A DNA stretch of 64,000 bases. Origin: Paracoccaceae bacterium (GTDB lineage Bacteria > Pseudomonadota > Alphaproteobacteria > Rhodobacterales > Rhodobacteraceae). Location of the stretch: assembly GCA_028284605.1 (NCBI GenBank), contig JANQRL010000059.1, positions 19,489 to 83,488 on the forward strand, written 5' to 3'. The notes beneath the pieces were generated by a model. The model had not been told where the DNA came from and searched no databases. It saw only the letters and a list, made by a program, of their open reading frames with translations. This document shows positions 32,910-42,151 of this stretch, piece by piece (within the stretch, counting starts at the first letter, position 1; each line of letters begins with the position of its first letter). Both the position numbers and the translations under genes were made by a program.

Positions 32910-33791
32910 TCAGCCCGCGTTCCGACGCAGCCGCGCGAAGAGGCTCGACGTGTCCCAGCGCCCGCCGCCCATGGCCTGCACCTCCTTGTAGAACTGGTCC
33001 ACCAGGGCGGTGACCGGGAGGCTGGCGCCGGTCTCGTTGGCGGTGGCGAGGCAGATGCCGAGGTCCTTGCGCATCCAGTCGACCGCGAAGCCGTGCTCGA
33101 AATGGCCGTCGAGCATGGTCTCGTAGCGGTTCGCCATCTGCCAGGACCCCGCCGCGCCGCCGGCGATCACCTCGATCACCGCGCGCCCGTCGAGCCCGGC
33201 CGTCTCGGCGAAATGCAACCCCTCGCTGAGCCCCTGGACAAGGCCCGCGATACAGATCTGGTTGACCATCTTGGTGAGCTGTCCGGCCCCGCTCTCGCCG
33301 AGCCGCCGGCACGCCTTGGCATAGGCGGCGATGATCGGCTCGGCCCGCGCATAGGCCCCCGCCTCGCCGCCGCACATGACGACAAGCTGACCGTTCTCCG
33401 CCCCGGCCTGACCGCCGGAGATCGGGGCGTCGACAAAGGCGATGCCCTGCCCGCCCGCGACCTCGTGGAGGTCTCGCGTGACCTTGGCCGAGACCGTTGT
33501 GTGGTCGACGAACACAGTCCCGTCGCCCATCCCGGCGAAGGCACCGTCCTCACCGAGGCAGACCCCGCGCAGATCGTCGTCATTGCCCACGCAGGCCATG
33601 ACGAACGCCGCGCCCTCGGCCGCCGCCGCCGGAGTCGCCGCCGATGTCCCGCCATGCTCGGCCACCCAGGCGTCAGCCTTGGTCGCCGTCCGGTTGTAGA
33701 CCGTCACCTCGTGCCCCGCCGCCACGAGATGCCCGGCCATCGGGGAACCCATGACCCCAAGCCCCAGAAACGCTACCTTCGCCATCGCCAT
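32910..33791 (-). CDS. NAD(P)-dependent beta-hydroxyacid dehydrogenase
   Basis: 293 aa member of the 3-hydroxyisobutyrate dehydrogenase / tartronate semialdehyde reductase family. The dinucleotide motif is AFLGLGVMGSPMAGHL, followed by VYNRTATKADAW; the substrate-binding motif is DAPISGGQAGAENGQL and the catalytic Lys lies in SGAGQLTKMVNQ. The exact hydroxyacid is not predictable. Two Met starts lie six bases apart; 33791 has the better-spaced GGAG. It diverges from the penicillin acylase gene by 69 bp. Confidence 0.88.
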   Translation of the reverse strand: MAMAKVAFLGLGVMGSPMAGHLVAAGHEVTVYNRTATKADAWVAEHGGTSAATPAAAAEGAAFVMACVGNDDDLRGVCLGEDGAFAGMGDGTVFVDHTTVSAKVTRDLHEVAGGQGIAFVDAPISGGQAGAENGQLVVMCGGEAGAYARAEPIIAAYAKACRRLGESGAGQLTKMVNQICIAGLVQGLSEGLHFAETAGLDGRAVIEVIAGGAAGSWQMANRYETMLDGHFEHGFAVDWMRKDLGICLATANETGASLPVTALVDQFYKEVQAMGGGRWDTSSLFARLRRNAG

Positions 33792-33860
33792 CGCCTCTCC
33801 CGTTGAGTTTCGTTTCCCCGTAATTTACCCGCACACCGAAGAGGTCAACCGGAGGTCCCC

Positions 33861-36320
33861 TTGGCGTTCGTCTTTCGCTGGCTCATGCGGATCGTGACCG
33901 GGCTCGTGGTGCTCGGCATCGCGGCGTTTCTGCTGGCCTATTACTTCGCCTCTCGCTCCCTGCCGGACTACGATGCGACGGCCGAGGTGACGGGGATCGC
34001 CACGCCGGTGGAGATCGTGCGCGACAACGCCAATGTCCCGCATATCTTCGGCGCGAGCGACCCGGACGTGTTCTTCGCCCTCGGCTATGCTCATGCCCAG
34101 GACCGGCTCTGGCAGATGACCATGCTGCGCCGGACGGCCCAAGGCCGGCTCTCGGAGCTCTTCGGCGCCGATACGCTGCGGATCGACACGCTGCTCCGGC
34201 GGCTCGATCTCTACACCCTCGCCAGCCAATCCGTCGCGGTGCAGGACGCCTATACGATGGCGGCGCTCGAAGCCTACTCGGCCGGCGTCAATGCCTGGCT
34301 CGCGGAGGTCAACGAGGGCGCGCTCGGCCGCGGCGCGCCGGAGATGTGGCTCTTCAACCACCCGGTCGCGCCCTGGGTCCCGGCGGATTCGCTGGCCGTG
34401 ATCAAGGTCATGTCCCTGCAACTTTCGGGGCATCTGGAACGCGAGGTGCTGCGCGCCCGAACCTCGCTCCTGCTCGATGAGGGCCGGGTGGCCGATATCC
34501 TGCCCGACGCACCCGGCAGCGGCATCGCCGCCCTGCCCCGGTTCGCGACCCTTGTCCCCGGTGTCCCGGCCTACGCCGAGGGCGACGACCGGCATCACCG
34601 GCTCTTCCCGGTGCCGCCCTCCCCCCTCGCAGGCGCCTCCAATGCCTGGGCCGCTGCGCCGACCCGCTCTGTCACCGGGTCGACGCTCCTGGCGAACGAC
34701 CCGCATCTCGGCCTCTCGGCACCGACGATCTGGTATCTGGCCCGGCTGGAACTGGAGAGCGGCGGCATCATCGGCGGCACGATCCCGGGCGTGCCCCTGA
34801 TCCTCGTCGGCCGCAGCGCCGATCTCGGCTGGGGGCTGACCTCCTCCTATGTCGACGATCAGGACATCTTCATCGAGGAGGTGAACCCGTCGGATGCCAG
34901 CCAGTACCGCACCCCGGAGGGCTGGAAGGCGTTCGAGGCCCGCGACAGCATTGTCCGGGTCCGCGGCGCCGCGCCGGTGACGGTGCAGCTCCGCTGGACC
35001 GATAACGGCCCGGTCCTGCCGCCGGACCAGTTCGATCTCGGCACGATCCGCCCGCCGGGCCATGTCACCGCCCTCGGCTGGACCGCGCTTTCCGCCGAAG
35101 ACAGCTCGATCTCCGCCGGCATGGCGATCATGCGGGCCACGAACATCGACGCCGCCATCACCGCCGCCGAGGGCTATATCGCCCCGTCCCAGAACCTGGT
35201 CCTCGCCGACCGCAACCGGATCGCGATGAAGCTGATCGGCGCCGTGCCGGCCCGGGACCGCGCCCATCAGAGCCAGGGCCGCCTGCCGACCTTCGGCTAC
35301 GTGCCGGAGAACCGCTGGCAGGGCATGCTGCCCTACGACACCAACCCGGTCTTCATCGACACGCCCGGGGGGCTGATCGGCAACACCAACAACAAGCTGA
35401 CGAACCGCCCGTTCCCGACCCATGTGAGCCATTGGTGGGGCGACACGCAGCGGGTCAATCGCTGGCGTCGGCTGATGCAGGCCCGCGAGGTCCACACCCG
35501 CGAAAGCTTCATCGAGGCGCAACTCGACACGGTGAGCTTCACGGCGCAGTCGATCCTGCCGCTCGTTGGCGCCGATCTGTGGTTCACCGGAGAGCCCGCG
35601 CCGGAGGGCACGCCGGAACGGCAGCGCCAGATCGCCCTCGACCTGCTCGGCGAATGGAACGGCGAGATGAACGAGCACCTGCCCGAGCCGCTCCTCTTCG
35701 CCGCCTGGCTGCGCTTCCTCCAGGACCGGCTCATTCGCGACGAACTCGGGCCGCTGGCGCGCGAGTTCACCCATGTCGAACCGCTCTTCATCGAGCGGGT
35801 GTTCCGCGACATCGACGGGGCGAGCGCCTGGTGCGACGTGATCCAGTCGGCGCCGGAAGAGACCTGCACCGAAATCTCGCGACTGGCGCTCGACGATGCG
35901 CTGGTGTGGATCGGCGATACCTATGGCAACGACCTTCAGGCGGTGCGCTGGGGCGATGCGCACGAGGCGACCCATGACCACCCCGTCCTGGGCGGCGTGC
36001 CGGTCCTGCGCTGGTTCGTGAATATCCGGCAGTCGACCTCCGGCGGCGACTTCACCCTGCAACGCGGCCGCACCGCGGGGACCGGGCCGGAGCCGTTCCA
36101 GAACGTCCATTCCGCCGCCTATCGCGGGGTCTATGATTTCGCCGATCCGGATTCCTCGGTCTTCATCACCTCGACCGGCCAGTCCGGCCACCCGCTCTCA
36201 CGCCATTACGACGATCTGGGCGCGCTCTGGCGGCGCGGCGAATACATCCCGATGTCGCTCGACCCGGCCCTGGCCCGGGCAGCCTCGGTCGGAACCACCA
36301 CTCTCGTTCCGACCGAGTAG
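33861..36320 (+). CDS. Penicillin acylase family protein (Ntn hydrolase)
   Basis: 819 aa from a TTG start preceded by GGAGG at seven bases. One N-terminal membrane segment or uncleaved signal (about 8-30, LMRIVTGLVVLGIAAFLLAY), then the alpha chain with DNANVPHIFGASDPDVFFALG and HAQDRLWQM. The autocatalytic cleavage site precedes Ser260 in AGASNAW, the Ntn nucleophile of the beta chain. LLANDPHLGLSAP and LGWGLTSSYVDDQD are further family motifs. Members hydrolyse beta-lactam side chains or acyl-homoserine lactones; the substrate is unknown here, although a LuxR-type regulator in the window makes AHL acylase activity worth considering. Confidence 0.92.
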   Translation: MAFVFRWLMRIVTGLVVLGIAAFLLAYYFASRSLPDYDATAEVTGIATPVEIVRDNANVPHIFGASDPDVFFALGYAHAQDRLWQMTMLRRTAQGRLSELFGADTLRIDTLLRRLDLYTLASQSVAVQDAYTMAALEAYSAGVNAWLAEVNEGALGRGAPEMWLFNHPVAPWVPADSLAVIKVMSLQLSGHLEREVLRARTSLLLDEGRVADILPDAPGSGIAALPRFATLVPGVPAYAEGDDRHHRLFPVPPSPLAGASNAWAAAPTRSVTGSTLLANDPHLGLSAPTIWYLARLELESGGIIGGTIPGVPLILVGRSADLGWGLTSSYVDDQDIFIEEVNPSDASQYRTPEGWKAFEARDSIVRVRGAAPVTVQLRWTDNGPVLPPDQFDLGTIRPPGHVTALGWTALSAEDSSISAGMAIMRATNIDAAITAAEGYIAPSQNLVLADRNRIAMKLIGAVPARDRAHQSQGRLPTFGYVPENRWQGMLPYDTNPVFIDTPGGLIGNTNNKLTNRPFPTHVSHWWGDTQRVNRWRRLMQAREVHTRESFIEAQLDTVSFTAQSILPLVGADLWFTGEPAPEGTPERQRQIALDLLGEWNGEMNEHLPEPLLFAAWLRFLQDRLIRDELGPLAREFTHVEPLFIERVFRDIDGASAWCDVIQSAPEETCTEISRLALDDALVWIGDTYGNDLQAVRWGDAHEATHDHPVLGGVPVLRWFVNIRQSTSGGDFTLQRGRTAGTGPEPFQNVHSAAYRGVYDFADPDSSVFITSTGQSGHPLSRHYDDLGALWRRGEYIPMSLDPALARAASVGTTTLVPTE

Positions 36321-36377
36321 CCCCCGGGCCGCCCCGCCCAGACCGTCTGCCTCAGGCTGCGTCCGCAGTCCGCCGCA

Positions 36378-37154
36378 TCAGTGAAACGTGATCGCCGCGC
36401 TGCCGGCCCGAAGCGGCAGCACCTCCGCCCCGCTAGCGCGGGCTTTCTGCCAGAGCGCCCGACCGGCACAGCGCGACAGGGTCATCTCCCGCACCAGCAC
36501 GTGCTGAACAGCATCCTCAGGGATCGTTCGCGCCGGTGGCGTTGCCCGGCCCGGACCCGGCAGAACGCTGGCACCATCGGCCAGGTCCGGCATCCGCGCC
36601 GCATCCGGTACAACAATCTCTCCCGCGACATCGTCGGGATGCAGACTCTCGGAGACCGCGCCCTCGGCGAAGACCAGTTCGTGGCGGTTGAAAAGGAAAT
36701 GGACGTACTCGATCCCCTCGGCCGGCACGACCTTCTTCACGCCTGGCAGGCCGAGAAGCTTCTGCGCCGGCACCAGCACTTCTGAACTGTCGCAAAGAAG
36801 CTCCGCCTGGGCCGAGCGCAGCATCATGCAGTGCTGCGGCGAGACCAGCAGATCCCGCTCAGGCAGACCGTTGCCGAGCGCGCCCGCCGCGATGCGGACG
36901 GGTGCGAGCCTCGGATCGGCGCGCAGTTCGGCGGCCGAGATGTGCCGGCCCGCGACGTGGCGCACCGTCTGGACACCGTTATCCATGGTCGGGATGCGGT
37001 CGCCGACCCGGATGTCCCGGGCGGCGCGGTGGCCATCGTCGGTCGCGATCCGCGTATCGCCGCCGAAATAGGCCCGCTCATTGAAATCGCGCCACCCTCC
37101 GATCGGCGGATTGGCCTCGTCGCGACGTGAGGGGATCGTGAAAGTCTTAACCAT
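36378..37154 (-). CDS. Hint-domain protein 1 (catalytic Cys replaced)
   Basis: 258 aa. The centre is the Hint (hedgehog/intein) domain type common in Rhodobacterales: GDTRIATDDGHRAARDIRVGDR, QTVRHVAGRHISAAEL, VRIAAGALGNGLPERDLLVSPQHCM, VLVPAQKLLGLPGVKKV and YVHFLFNRHELVFAEGAVSES (motifs given in pieces). Active members begin with C-F-x-x-G-T; here that position reads AYFGGDT, so the Cys nucleophile is Tyr29 and self-splicing is unlikely. A GGAG ribosome site precedes the ATG. No signal peptide. Two other Hint proteins lie at 55691 and 61002. Confidence 0.85.
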   Translation of the reverse strand: MVKTFTIPSRRDEANPPIGGWRDFNERAYFGGDTRIATDDGHRAARDIRVGDRIPTMDNGVQTVRHVAGRHISAAELRADPRLAPVRIAAGALGNGLPERDLLVSPQHCMMLRSAQAELLCDSSEVLVPAQKLLGLPGVKKVVPAEGIEYVHFLFNRHELVFAEGAVSESLHPDDVAGEIVVPDAARMPDLADGASVLPGPGRATPPARTIPEDAVQHVLVREMTLSRCAGRALWQKARASGAEVLPLRAGSAAITFH

Positions 37155-37387
37155 CGGGCTCTCCCGCTACTCATTACCCAGTGTCCGACAATGCCACGGA
37201 GTCGGCACCCGGACCGCCCGACCGCACACATCCGGCCGGGCCACATCCCGCAGAATGATCTCGAATTCTGTCAAGATTTCGCCGAAAATGCGACCTGTCA
37301 GGGGACCGATCAACGCACGGGGCCCGGAAACCCGACTTCCGGCGCGACCAGGATCATCGACCTGAACCCTCTGTGCGGTCCGCGCGC

Positions 37388-38671
37388 TCAGCCGATCTTG
37401 CCGAACGCCGCCTTCTGCCGGTCGGTCCAGACCACATCGAGTTCAAGCCCCGTCTCGGTGCGGCGCTCCGCCGTGACGATCTCGCTTTCATAGGCCCAGG
37501 CCCGGCGGCGCCCGTCGGCATGATCGAGATGGAGCGTCTCGGCCGTGGTCTCACGGCGCAGTAGCGCGGCGATCCGATCCTGAAATGCGCCCAGCCCCGC
37601 GCCGGTGAGCGCCGAGACCAGTAGCACGTCGTCACGCCGCACCGCCCGGGTCCGCGCCGCCTCCGCCGCCTCCGGGCCCAGCAGATCGGCCTTGTTCCAG
37701 ACCTCGATCAGGGGCCGGTCCTCCTCCAGCCCCAACGCGACCAGGATCGCCGCCACATCCTCCGCCTGGGCCTCGGCCTCGGGATGGGAGATGTCGCGGA
37801 CATGGACCACGATATCCGCCGCCAGCACCTCTTCGAGCGTGGCGCGGAAGGCCGCGACCAATTCGGTGGGCAGGTCCGAGATGAAGCCCACCGTGTCGCT
37901 CAGGATCACCTCGATCCCGCCGGCGAGGTCCACCTTGCGCATGGTCGGGTCGAGGGTGGCGAAGAGCATGTCCTTGGCCATCACCTCGGCCCCGGTGAGC
38001 CGGTTGAAGAGCGTCGACTTGCCGGCATTGGTGTAGCCCACCAGCGCGACGATCGGATAGGGCACCTTGGCGCGGGCCTGCCGGTGCAGGTCGCGGGTCT
38101 TCACCACTTTGGCGAGCTGGCGGCGAAGCCGGGTGAGCTGGGTGTCGATGGCGCGCCGGTCCGCCTCGATCTGGGTCTCACCCGGGCCGCCGACGAAACC
38201 GAGGCCGCCGCGCTGCCGCTCCAGATGGGTCCAGGCCCTGACCAGCCGCGTCCGCTGATAGCTGAGTGCCGCCATCTCGACCTGCAACACGCCCTCCCGG
38301 GTCCGGGCCCGGTCGGAAAAGATCTCCAGGATCAAGCCGGTGCGGTCGAGGAGCTTCACCCCCCAGTCGCGTTCCAGATTGCGCTGCTGAACCGGGCTCA
38401 CCGGCCCGTCGATCAGCACGAGCTCCACCTCATCGGCCTTCAGCCGCGCGCCCAGCTCCGCCACCTTGCCACTGCCGAAGAGCGCCCCCGGCGCGACCTT
38501 GGGCAGCGGCACGATCTCCGCCCCCACGACCTCCAGCCCCGGCAGGGCGGCGGCGAGCGCCACCGCCTCCCCCAGCGCCGGACCGGCGGCGCGGCGATCC
38601 GGATCGGCCTTGATATCAGGATGCAGGACAAAGGCCCGCGTCGCGCGCGGCCCGTCCCCGGCCTCAGCCAT
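37388..38671 (-). CDS. hflX: Ribosome-associated GTPase HflX
   Basis: 427 aa. The HflX N-terminal domain shows GSGKVAELGARLKADEVELV and PVSPVQQRNLERDWGVKLLDR; the linker has GGPGETQIEADRR; the G1 motif is VGYTNAGKSTLFN (about 205-217), with DTVGFISDLP as G3 and NKAD as G4. HflX splits stalled or hibernating ribosomes under stress. It lies 8 bp downstream of hfq on the same strand, the classical hfq-hflX arrangement, and ends the trkAH-hfq-hflX string. Confidence 0.97.
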   Translation of the reverse strand: MAEAGDGPRATRAFVLHPDIKADPDRRAAGPALGEAVALAAALPGLEVVGAEIVPLPKVAPGALFGSGKVAELGARLKADEVELVLIDGPVSPVQQRNLERDWGVKLLDRTGLILEIFSDRARTREGVLQVEMAALSYQRTRLVRAWTHLERQRGGLGFVGGPGETQIEADRRAIDTQLTRLRRQLAKVVKTRDLHRQARAKVPYPIVALVGYTNAGKSTLFNRLTGAEVMAKDMLFATLDPTMRKVDLAGGIEVILSDTVGFISDLPTELVAAFRATLEEVLAADIVVHVRDISHPEAEAQAEDVAAILVALGLEEDRPLIEVWNKADLLGPEAAEAARTRAVRRDDVLLVSALTGAGLGAFQDRIAALLRRETTAETLHLDHADGRRRAWAYESEIVTAERRTETGLELDVVWTDRQKAAFGKIG

Positions 38672-38679
38672 CGGCGCGG

Positions 38680-38913
38680 TCAGTCCTCACCGTCATAGAG
38701 GTTGATCGGCTGCGACGGCATGATCGTGGACATCGCCGACTTGTAGACGAGCTGCGATTGTCCGTCCCGGCGCAGCAGCACGCAGAAGCTGTCGAACCAC
38801 GTGATGACGCCCTGAAGCTTCACACCGTTGACCAGAAAAATCGTGACCGGAACCTTCGTCTTGCGGACATGGTTGAGAAACGCGTCCTGAAGGTTCTGCT
38901 TATCGGATGCCAT
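38680..38913 (-). CDS. hfq: RNA chaperone Hfq
   Basis: 77 aa, the compact alphaproteobacterial size. Sm1 motif [22 protein letters not shown] and Sm2 motif [12 protein letters not shown] (the latter carrying the proximal-face residues) are intact; the C-terminal tail is short and acidic. Hfq pairs small RNAs with mRNAs and, in relatives, links to nitrogen regulation. The chosen start (MASDKQN) is the family start; the longer open frame upstream has no homology. Confidence 0.97.
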   Translation of the reverse strand: MASDKQNLQDAFLNHVRKTKVPVTIFLVNGVKLQGVITWFDSFCVLLRRDGQSQLVYKSAMSTIMPSQPINLYDGED

Positions 38914-39030
38914 TGACCTGACCCTCTTTCTTTTTTTGCGGCCGCGGACCGGCCCTCTCCCTCGTTGAGGCGGAGTATGTCCCGGCATGAAAGGGGTTTC
39001 CAGCCCCAAATTCCGTCGCGGCAGCAGCGC

Positions 39031-40536
39031 CTAGCGGCGCCAGAAATCCGGGTTCAGGAGCGCGATGATGGCGAGCGTCTCCAGGCGCCCCAGCACCATG
39101 GTGAGCGCCAGAATGATCTTGGCCGCATCGGGCAGAACGGCATAGGAAATTGGGCTCTCGGCGGCAGCGGTGGCGAGCGGCCCGGTATTGGAGATCGCGG
39201 CGACGGTCAGCACCATCGTCGTCTCGAAGGACACGCCGGTCAGCGAGACCAGCACCATGACCGCCGCGATCGAGAGCGCGAAGAGCATGAAGAAGATCCA
39301 GGCGATGGTTGCCCCTTCCCGCCGGATCCGCCGCGCCGCGCGCCCCGCCCCGCCGACCGAGGACGGATGGACCAGCCGTTCGACCTCGCGCTGTCCGTGC
39401 TTGTAGAGCGCATAGACCCGAAGCAGCTTCACCCCCCCGGCCGTGGTCGCCACCCCGCCGCCGATGATCGCAAGGCCCACCAGGATCAGACCCGGCGTCT
39501 CCAGCCCCGACCACTGGGCGGCCCCCGGCCAGGCCCGCGACTCGAACCCGGTGGTGGTCAGAAACGACAGAACGGTGAAGAACCCGCCCCAGAGCGCCGC
39601 CAACCCTTCGCCGAAATTGTCCGTATCCTCAGCCGGAGCCCCGAGCCAGTGCCGCAGGAAGAGAAGCGCGGTCACGCCGAGAACGAAGACGACCGCCATC
39701 TGCAACTCCGGATCGTCGCGCAGACGGATCGGTTCCTCACCGCCGAGACCGCGCCCGAAGGTCATCCGGCTGAGTGCGAAGACGAAGAAGAGCGCGATGA
39801 CGACCTCGCCGCCGATCCCCGATGCGGTCTCGCCAAGCCCGGCCGCCGGCGAGATGCCAGAGGTCGCCATGACCGACATCGCATGGCAGAGCGCGATGAG
39901 CGGGCTGTCGCCCAGAAGCGTCAGACAGAACCAGAGCACCGCGGTGAGCCCGGCATAGATCGGGATCAGCGCCCCGGCATAGCGCGCGAGCCGTGCTGCC
40001 GGGGCCGAGGAGGCATCGGCCTGGCCGACCGGCACCCGCTCCGCCGTGCCGCGTACCTCGAACCCGCCGATCGCCATCGGCGCGAAGACCGCGAGCGCCG
40101 CGATCCACATCAGCAAGCCACCGAGCCAGCCCACCAGCGCCCGCCAGAGATGCACCGCCGGCGGAGCCGCGGCCGGATCGTCGAAGATCGTGGCGCCGGT
40201 GGTGGTGAAGCTCGACACCATCTCGAACCAGGCATCGACCAGCCCGACGCCCGGCAGGGTCAGCCAGAGCGGCAGCGCGAACATCAGCGGCAGGAGCGCA
40301 AAGGCCGCGAGCAGCGCCAGAAGCTGTCCTCGCGCGTCGGCGAACCCGTCGCGCCGGTTCATCGCCACGGCGATCAGCCAGGCGATAATCGAAAAGAGCA
40401 GCGCCCCGTAGAAAAACGCCTGGGCAGTCAGGAAGTCGTCGCCATTGAGCGCGAGGACCGCCGGCACCAGCATCGCGACGGCGCCGATCCCGGTCAGCAG
40501 CACGAAGAACGGCTGGGACGCGAGCCGCCCGGGCAT
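39031..40536 (-). CDS. trkH: Trk-system potassium uptake protein TrkH
   Basis: 501 aa polytopic membrane protein built from repeated M1-P-M2 units. Pore-region motifs include EMVSSFTTTGATIF, CHAMSVMATSGISPAAG, FFTVLSFLTTTGFESRAWPG (split in practice by the pore loop) and VAAISNTGPLATA, each carrying the filter glycine. It works with TrkA, whose stop codon overlaps its ATG (ATGA at 40535), so subunits are translationally coupled. Confidence 0.94.
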   Translation of the reverse strand: MPGRLASQPFFVLLTGIGAVAMLVPAVLALNGDDFLTAQAFFYGALLFSIIAWLIAVAMNRRDGFADARGQLLALLAAFALLPLMFALPLWLTLPGVGLVDAWFEMVSSFTTTGATIFDDPAAAPPAVHLWRALVGWLGGLLMWIAALAVFAPMAIGGFEVRGTAERVPVGQADASSAPAARLARYAGALIPIYAGLTAVLWFCLTLLGDSPLIALCHAMSVMATSGISPAAGLGETASGIGGEVVIALFFVFALSRMTFGRGLGGEEPIRLRDDPELQMAVVFVLGVTALLFLRHWLGAPAEDTDNFGEGLAALWGGFFTVLSFLTTTGFESRAWPGAAQWSGLETPGLILVGLAIIGGGVATTAGGVKLLRVYALYKHGQREVERLVHPSSVGGAGRAARRIRREGATIAWIFFMLFALSIAAVMVLVSLTGVSFETTMVLTVAAISNTGPLATAAAESPISYAVLPDAAKIILALTMVLGRLETLAIIALLNPDFWRR

Positions 40537-41912
40537 CAGAAGAAGTCGATGGAGACCTGGAGAAGCTGCTCCACCGCGGCCCGGTCGCCGGCCATGGCGA
40601 AGATGGCGATCACGTCGCCTTCCTCGATCCGGGTGCCCCCGGTCGGCTTGATCAGCTCGCCGCGCCGCATCAGCCCGCCGACGATGGCGCCTTCCGGGAA
40701 GTCGATATCGCGGATCGCCTGGCCGGCGATGGGCGAGGTCGAGAGCACCTGCGCCTCCATCATCTCGGCCTCGGCATCGCCCACCGAATAGACCTCACGG
40801 ACCCGGCCATGGCGGATATGGCGCAGGATCGAGCTCACGGTGGTGGCGCGCGGATTGATGTAAGCGTCGATGTCGAGGGGCTCCATCAGCGGCACGAGCG
40901 TCGGGTCGTTGGTCAGGCAGATCGCCATCGGACAGCCCATGGACTTCGCCCGCACGGCGGCCAGGAGGTTCACCTTGTCATCGTCCGTCACCGCCAGCAC
41001 CGCATCGGCATTGCGGATCCCGGCCTCCTCCAGAAGCCCGGCATCGAGCCCGTCGCCGTGGAGCACGATGGTCCGTTCCAGCGCATCCGCCGCCAGTTCG
41101 GCGCAGCGCCGGTTGCGCTCGATCACCTTGGCGCGGACCCGTTCCGTGCCGGCCTCCAGCGCCCGGGCCACGGCAAGCCCGACATTGCCGCCACCGATCA
41201 CCACCACCCGCTCCTGCTTGCGCGAGACCTTGCCGAAAATCTCCAGGGTCCGCGCCATATCCTCGGTGTGGGAGAACACATAGGCACTGTCGCCGACGAA
41301 GAGCTGATCGCCCGGCGCCGGCACGAAAAGCGCGCCCTCGCGCCGGATCCCGACGACGATGGCGCGCAGCGTGGAGAAAAGATCGGTGAGCTGTCGCAGC
41401 GGCGTATTCACCACCGGACAATCCTCGTCGATGGAAATCCCCAGAAGCTGCCCCTTGCCATCGAGGAAACTCTCGATATCGAAGGTCGCCGGCGCCGCGA
41501 TCCGTTGCAGCGCCGCATCGGCCACCTCCTTTTCCGGCGAGATCACTACATCGATCGGCATGTGCTCGCGGCGGTAGAGATCGGAATAGATCGCGTCGAG
41601 ATAACTCTGGGAGCGCAGCCGCGCGATCTTCCGCTGCACCTCAAAGACCGAATGGGCCACCTGGCAGGTGACCATGTTCACTTCGTCGGAATGGGTCGCG
41701 GCGATCACCAGATCGGCATCCCGCGCTCCGGCGCGGTCGAGGATATCCGGATAGGACGCAAAGCCCGCGATCCCCTGCACGTCGAGCGTATCGGTGGCCC
41801 TGCGCACCAGGTCGGGATTGTTGTCGACCACGGTGACGTCGTTGTCCTCGCCGGAGAGATGCCGGGCGATCTGCCAGCCGACCTGCCCTGCCCCGCAGAT
41901 GATGACCTTCAT
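40536..41912 (-). CDS. trkA: Trk-system potassium uptake regulator TrkA
   Basis: 458 aa with two RCK_N/RCK_C modules in tandem: the first Rossmann motif is IICGAGQVGWQIARHL at the N-terminus and the second VVIGGGNVGLAVARAL near residue 235. The cytosolic NAD(H)/ATP-binding ring gates TrkH. The gene sits between ntrX and trkH, the usual Rhodobacterales order, but separated from ntrX by a 239-bp gap with hairpins and repeat modules. Confidence 0.96.
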   Translation of the reverse strand: MKVIICGAGQVGWQIARHLSGEDNDVTVVDNNPDLVRRATDTLDVQGIAGFASYPDILDRAGARDADLVIAATHSDEVNMVTCQVAHSVFEVQRKIARLRSQSYLDAIYSDLYRREHMPIDVVISPEKEVADAALQRIAAPATFDIESFLDGKGQLLGISIDEDCPVVNTPLRQLTDLFSTLRAIVVGIRREGALFVPAPGDQLFVGDSAYVFSHTEDMARTLEIFGKVSRKQERVVVIGGGNVGLAVARALEAGTERVRAKVIERNRRCAELAADALERTIVLHGDGLDAGLLEEAGIRNADAVLAVTDDDKVNLLAAVRAKSMGCPMAICLTNDPTLVPLMEPLDIDAYINPRATTVSSILRHIRHGRVREVYSVGDAEAEMMEAQVLSTSPIAGQAIRDIDFPEGAIVGGLMRRGELIKPTGGTRIEEGDVIAIFAMAGDRAAVEQLLQVSIDFF

Positions 41913-42151
41913 GGGTTCTCCCGGTCGCTTTGGGCCGATCTAGGGCGAAATCCGCTTGATCTGCAACATGCCTGATCGAGATCCACTGAACCTTGCCCGG
42001 CCAGGTCGCGGGACGGATCGCCGCCCGCACCCCTCTTCATTTGGCCGCAAATACTCCGGGGGAGGCCGCAGGCCGGGGGCAGCGCCCCCTCCCGAGACGG
42101 GCCCGCAGGGGCCCGGCGAGATGACCGGCGCGCCGCAGGCGCTCAATCGGA
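41913..42151. repeat. Intergenic hairpin cluster and repeat module between ntrX and trkA
   Basis: On the minus strand, just after ntrX, a series of GC-rich hairpins (GGGCCC-N4-GGGCCC, GGGGGC-GCT-GCCCCC, GGCC-TGC-GGCC, about 42062-42118) leads into CCCCCGGAGTATTTGCGG (complement of 42040-42065). GCGCGCCGCAGGCGCTCAA at 42128-42146 repeats 30995-31013. This probably terminates or attenuates between the ntr genes and trkAH. Confidence 0.5.

Noticed and set aside
30937..33375. 812-codon open frame antisense to the MttB-like gene
   Set aside because: Its left part is antisense to a well-supported MttB family gene and it crosses a palindrome pair; no recognisable domain.
33825..36191. 788-codon open frame antisense to the penicillin acylase gene
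   Set aside because: Shadow frame of a gene with clear Ntn-hydrolase motifs.
37269..37274. TTGACA on the minus strand upstream of hflX as a promoter
   Set aside because: No acceptable -10 hexamer occurs 16-18 bp downstream; hflX is more simply expressed from hfq or trkAH.
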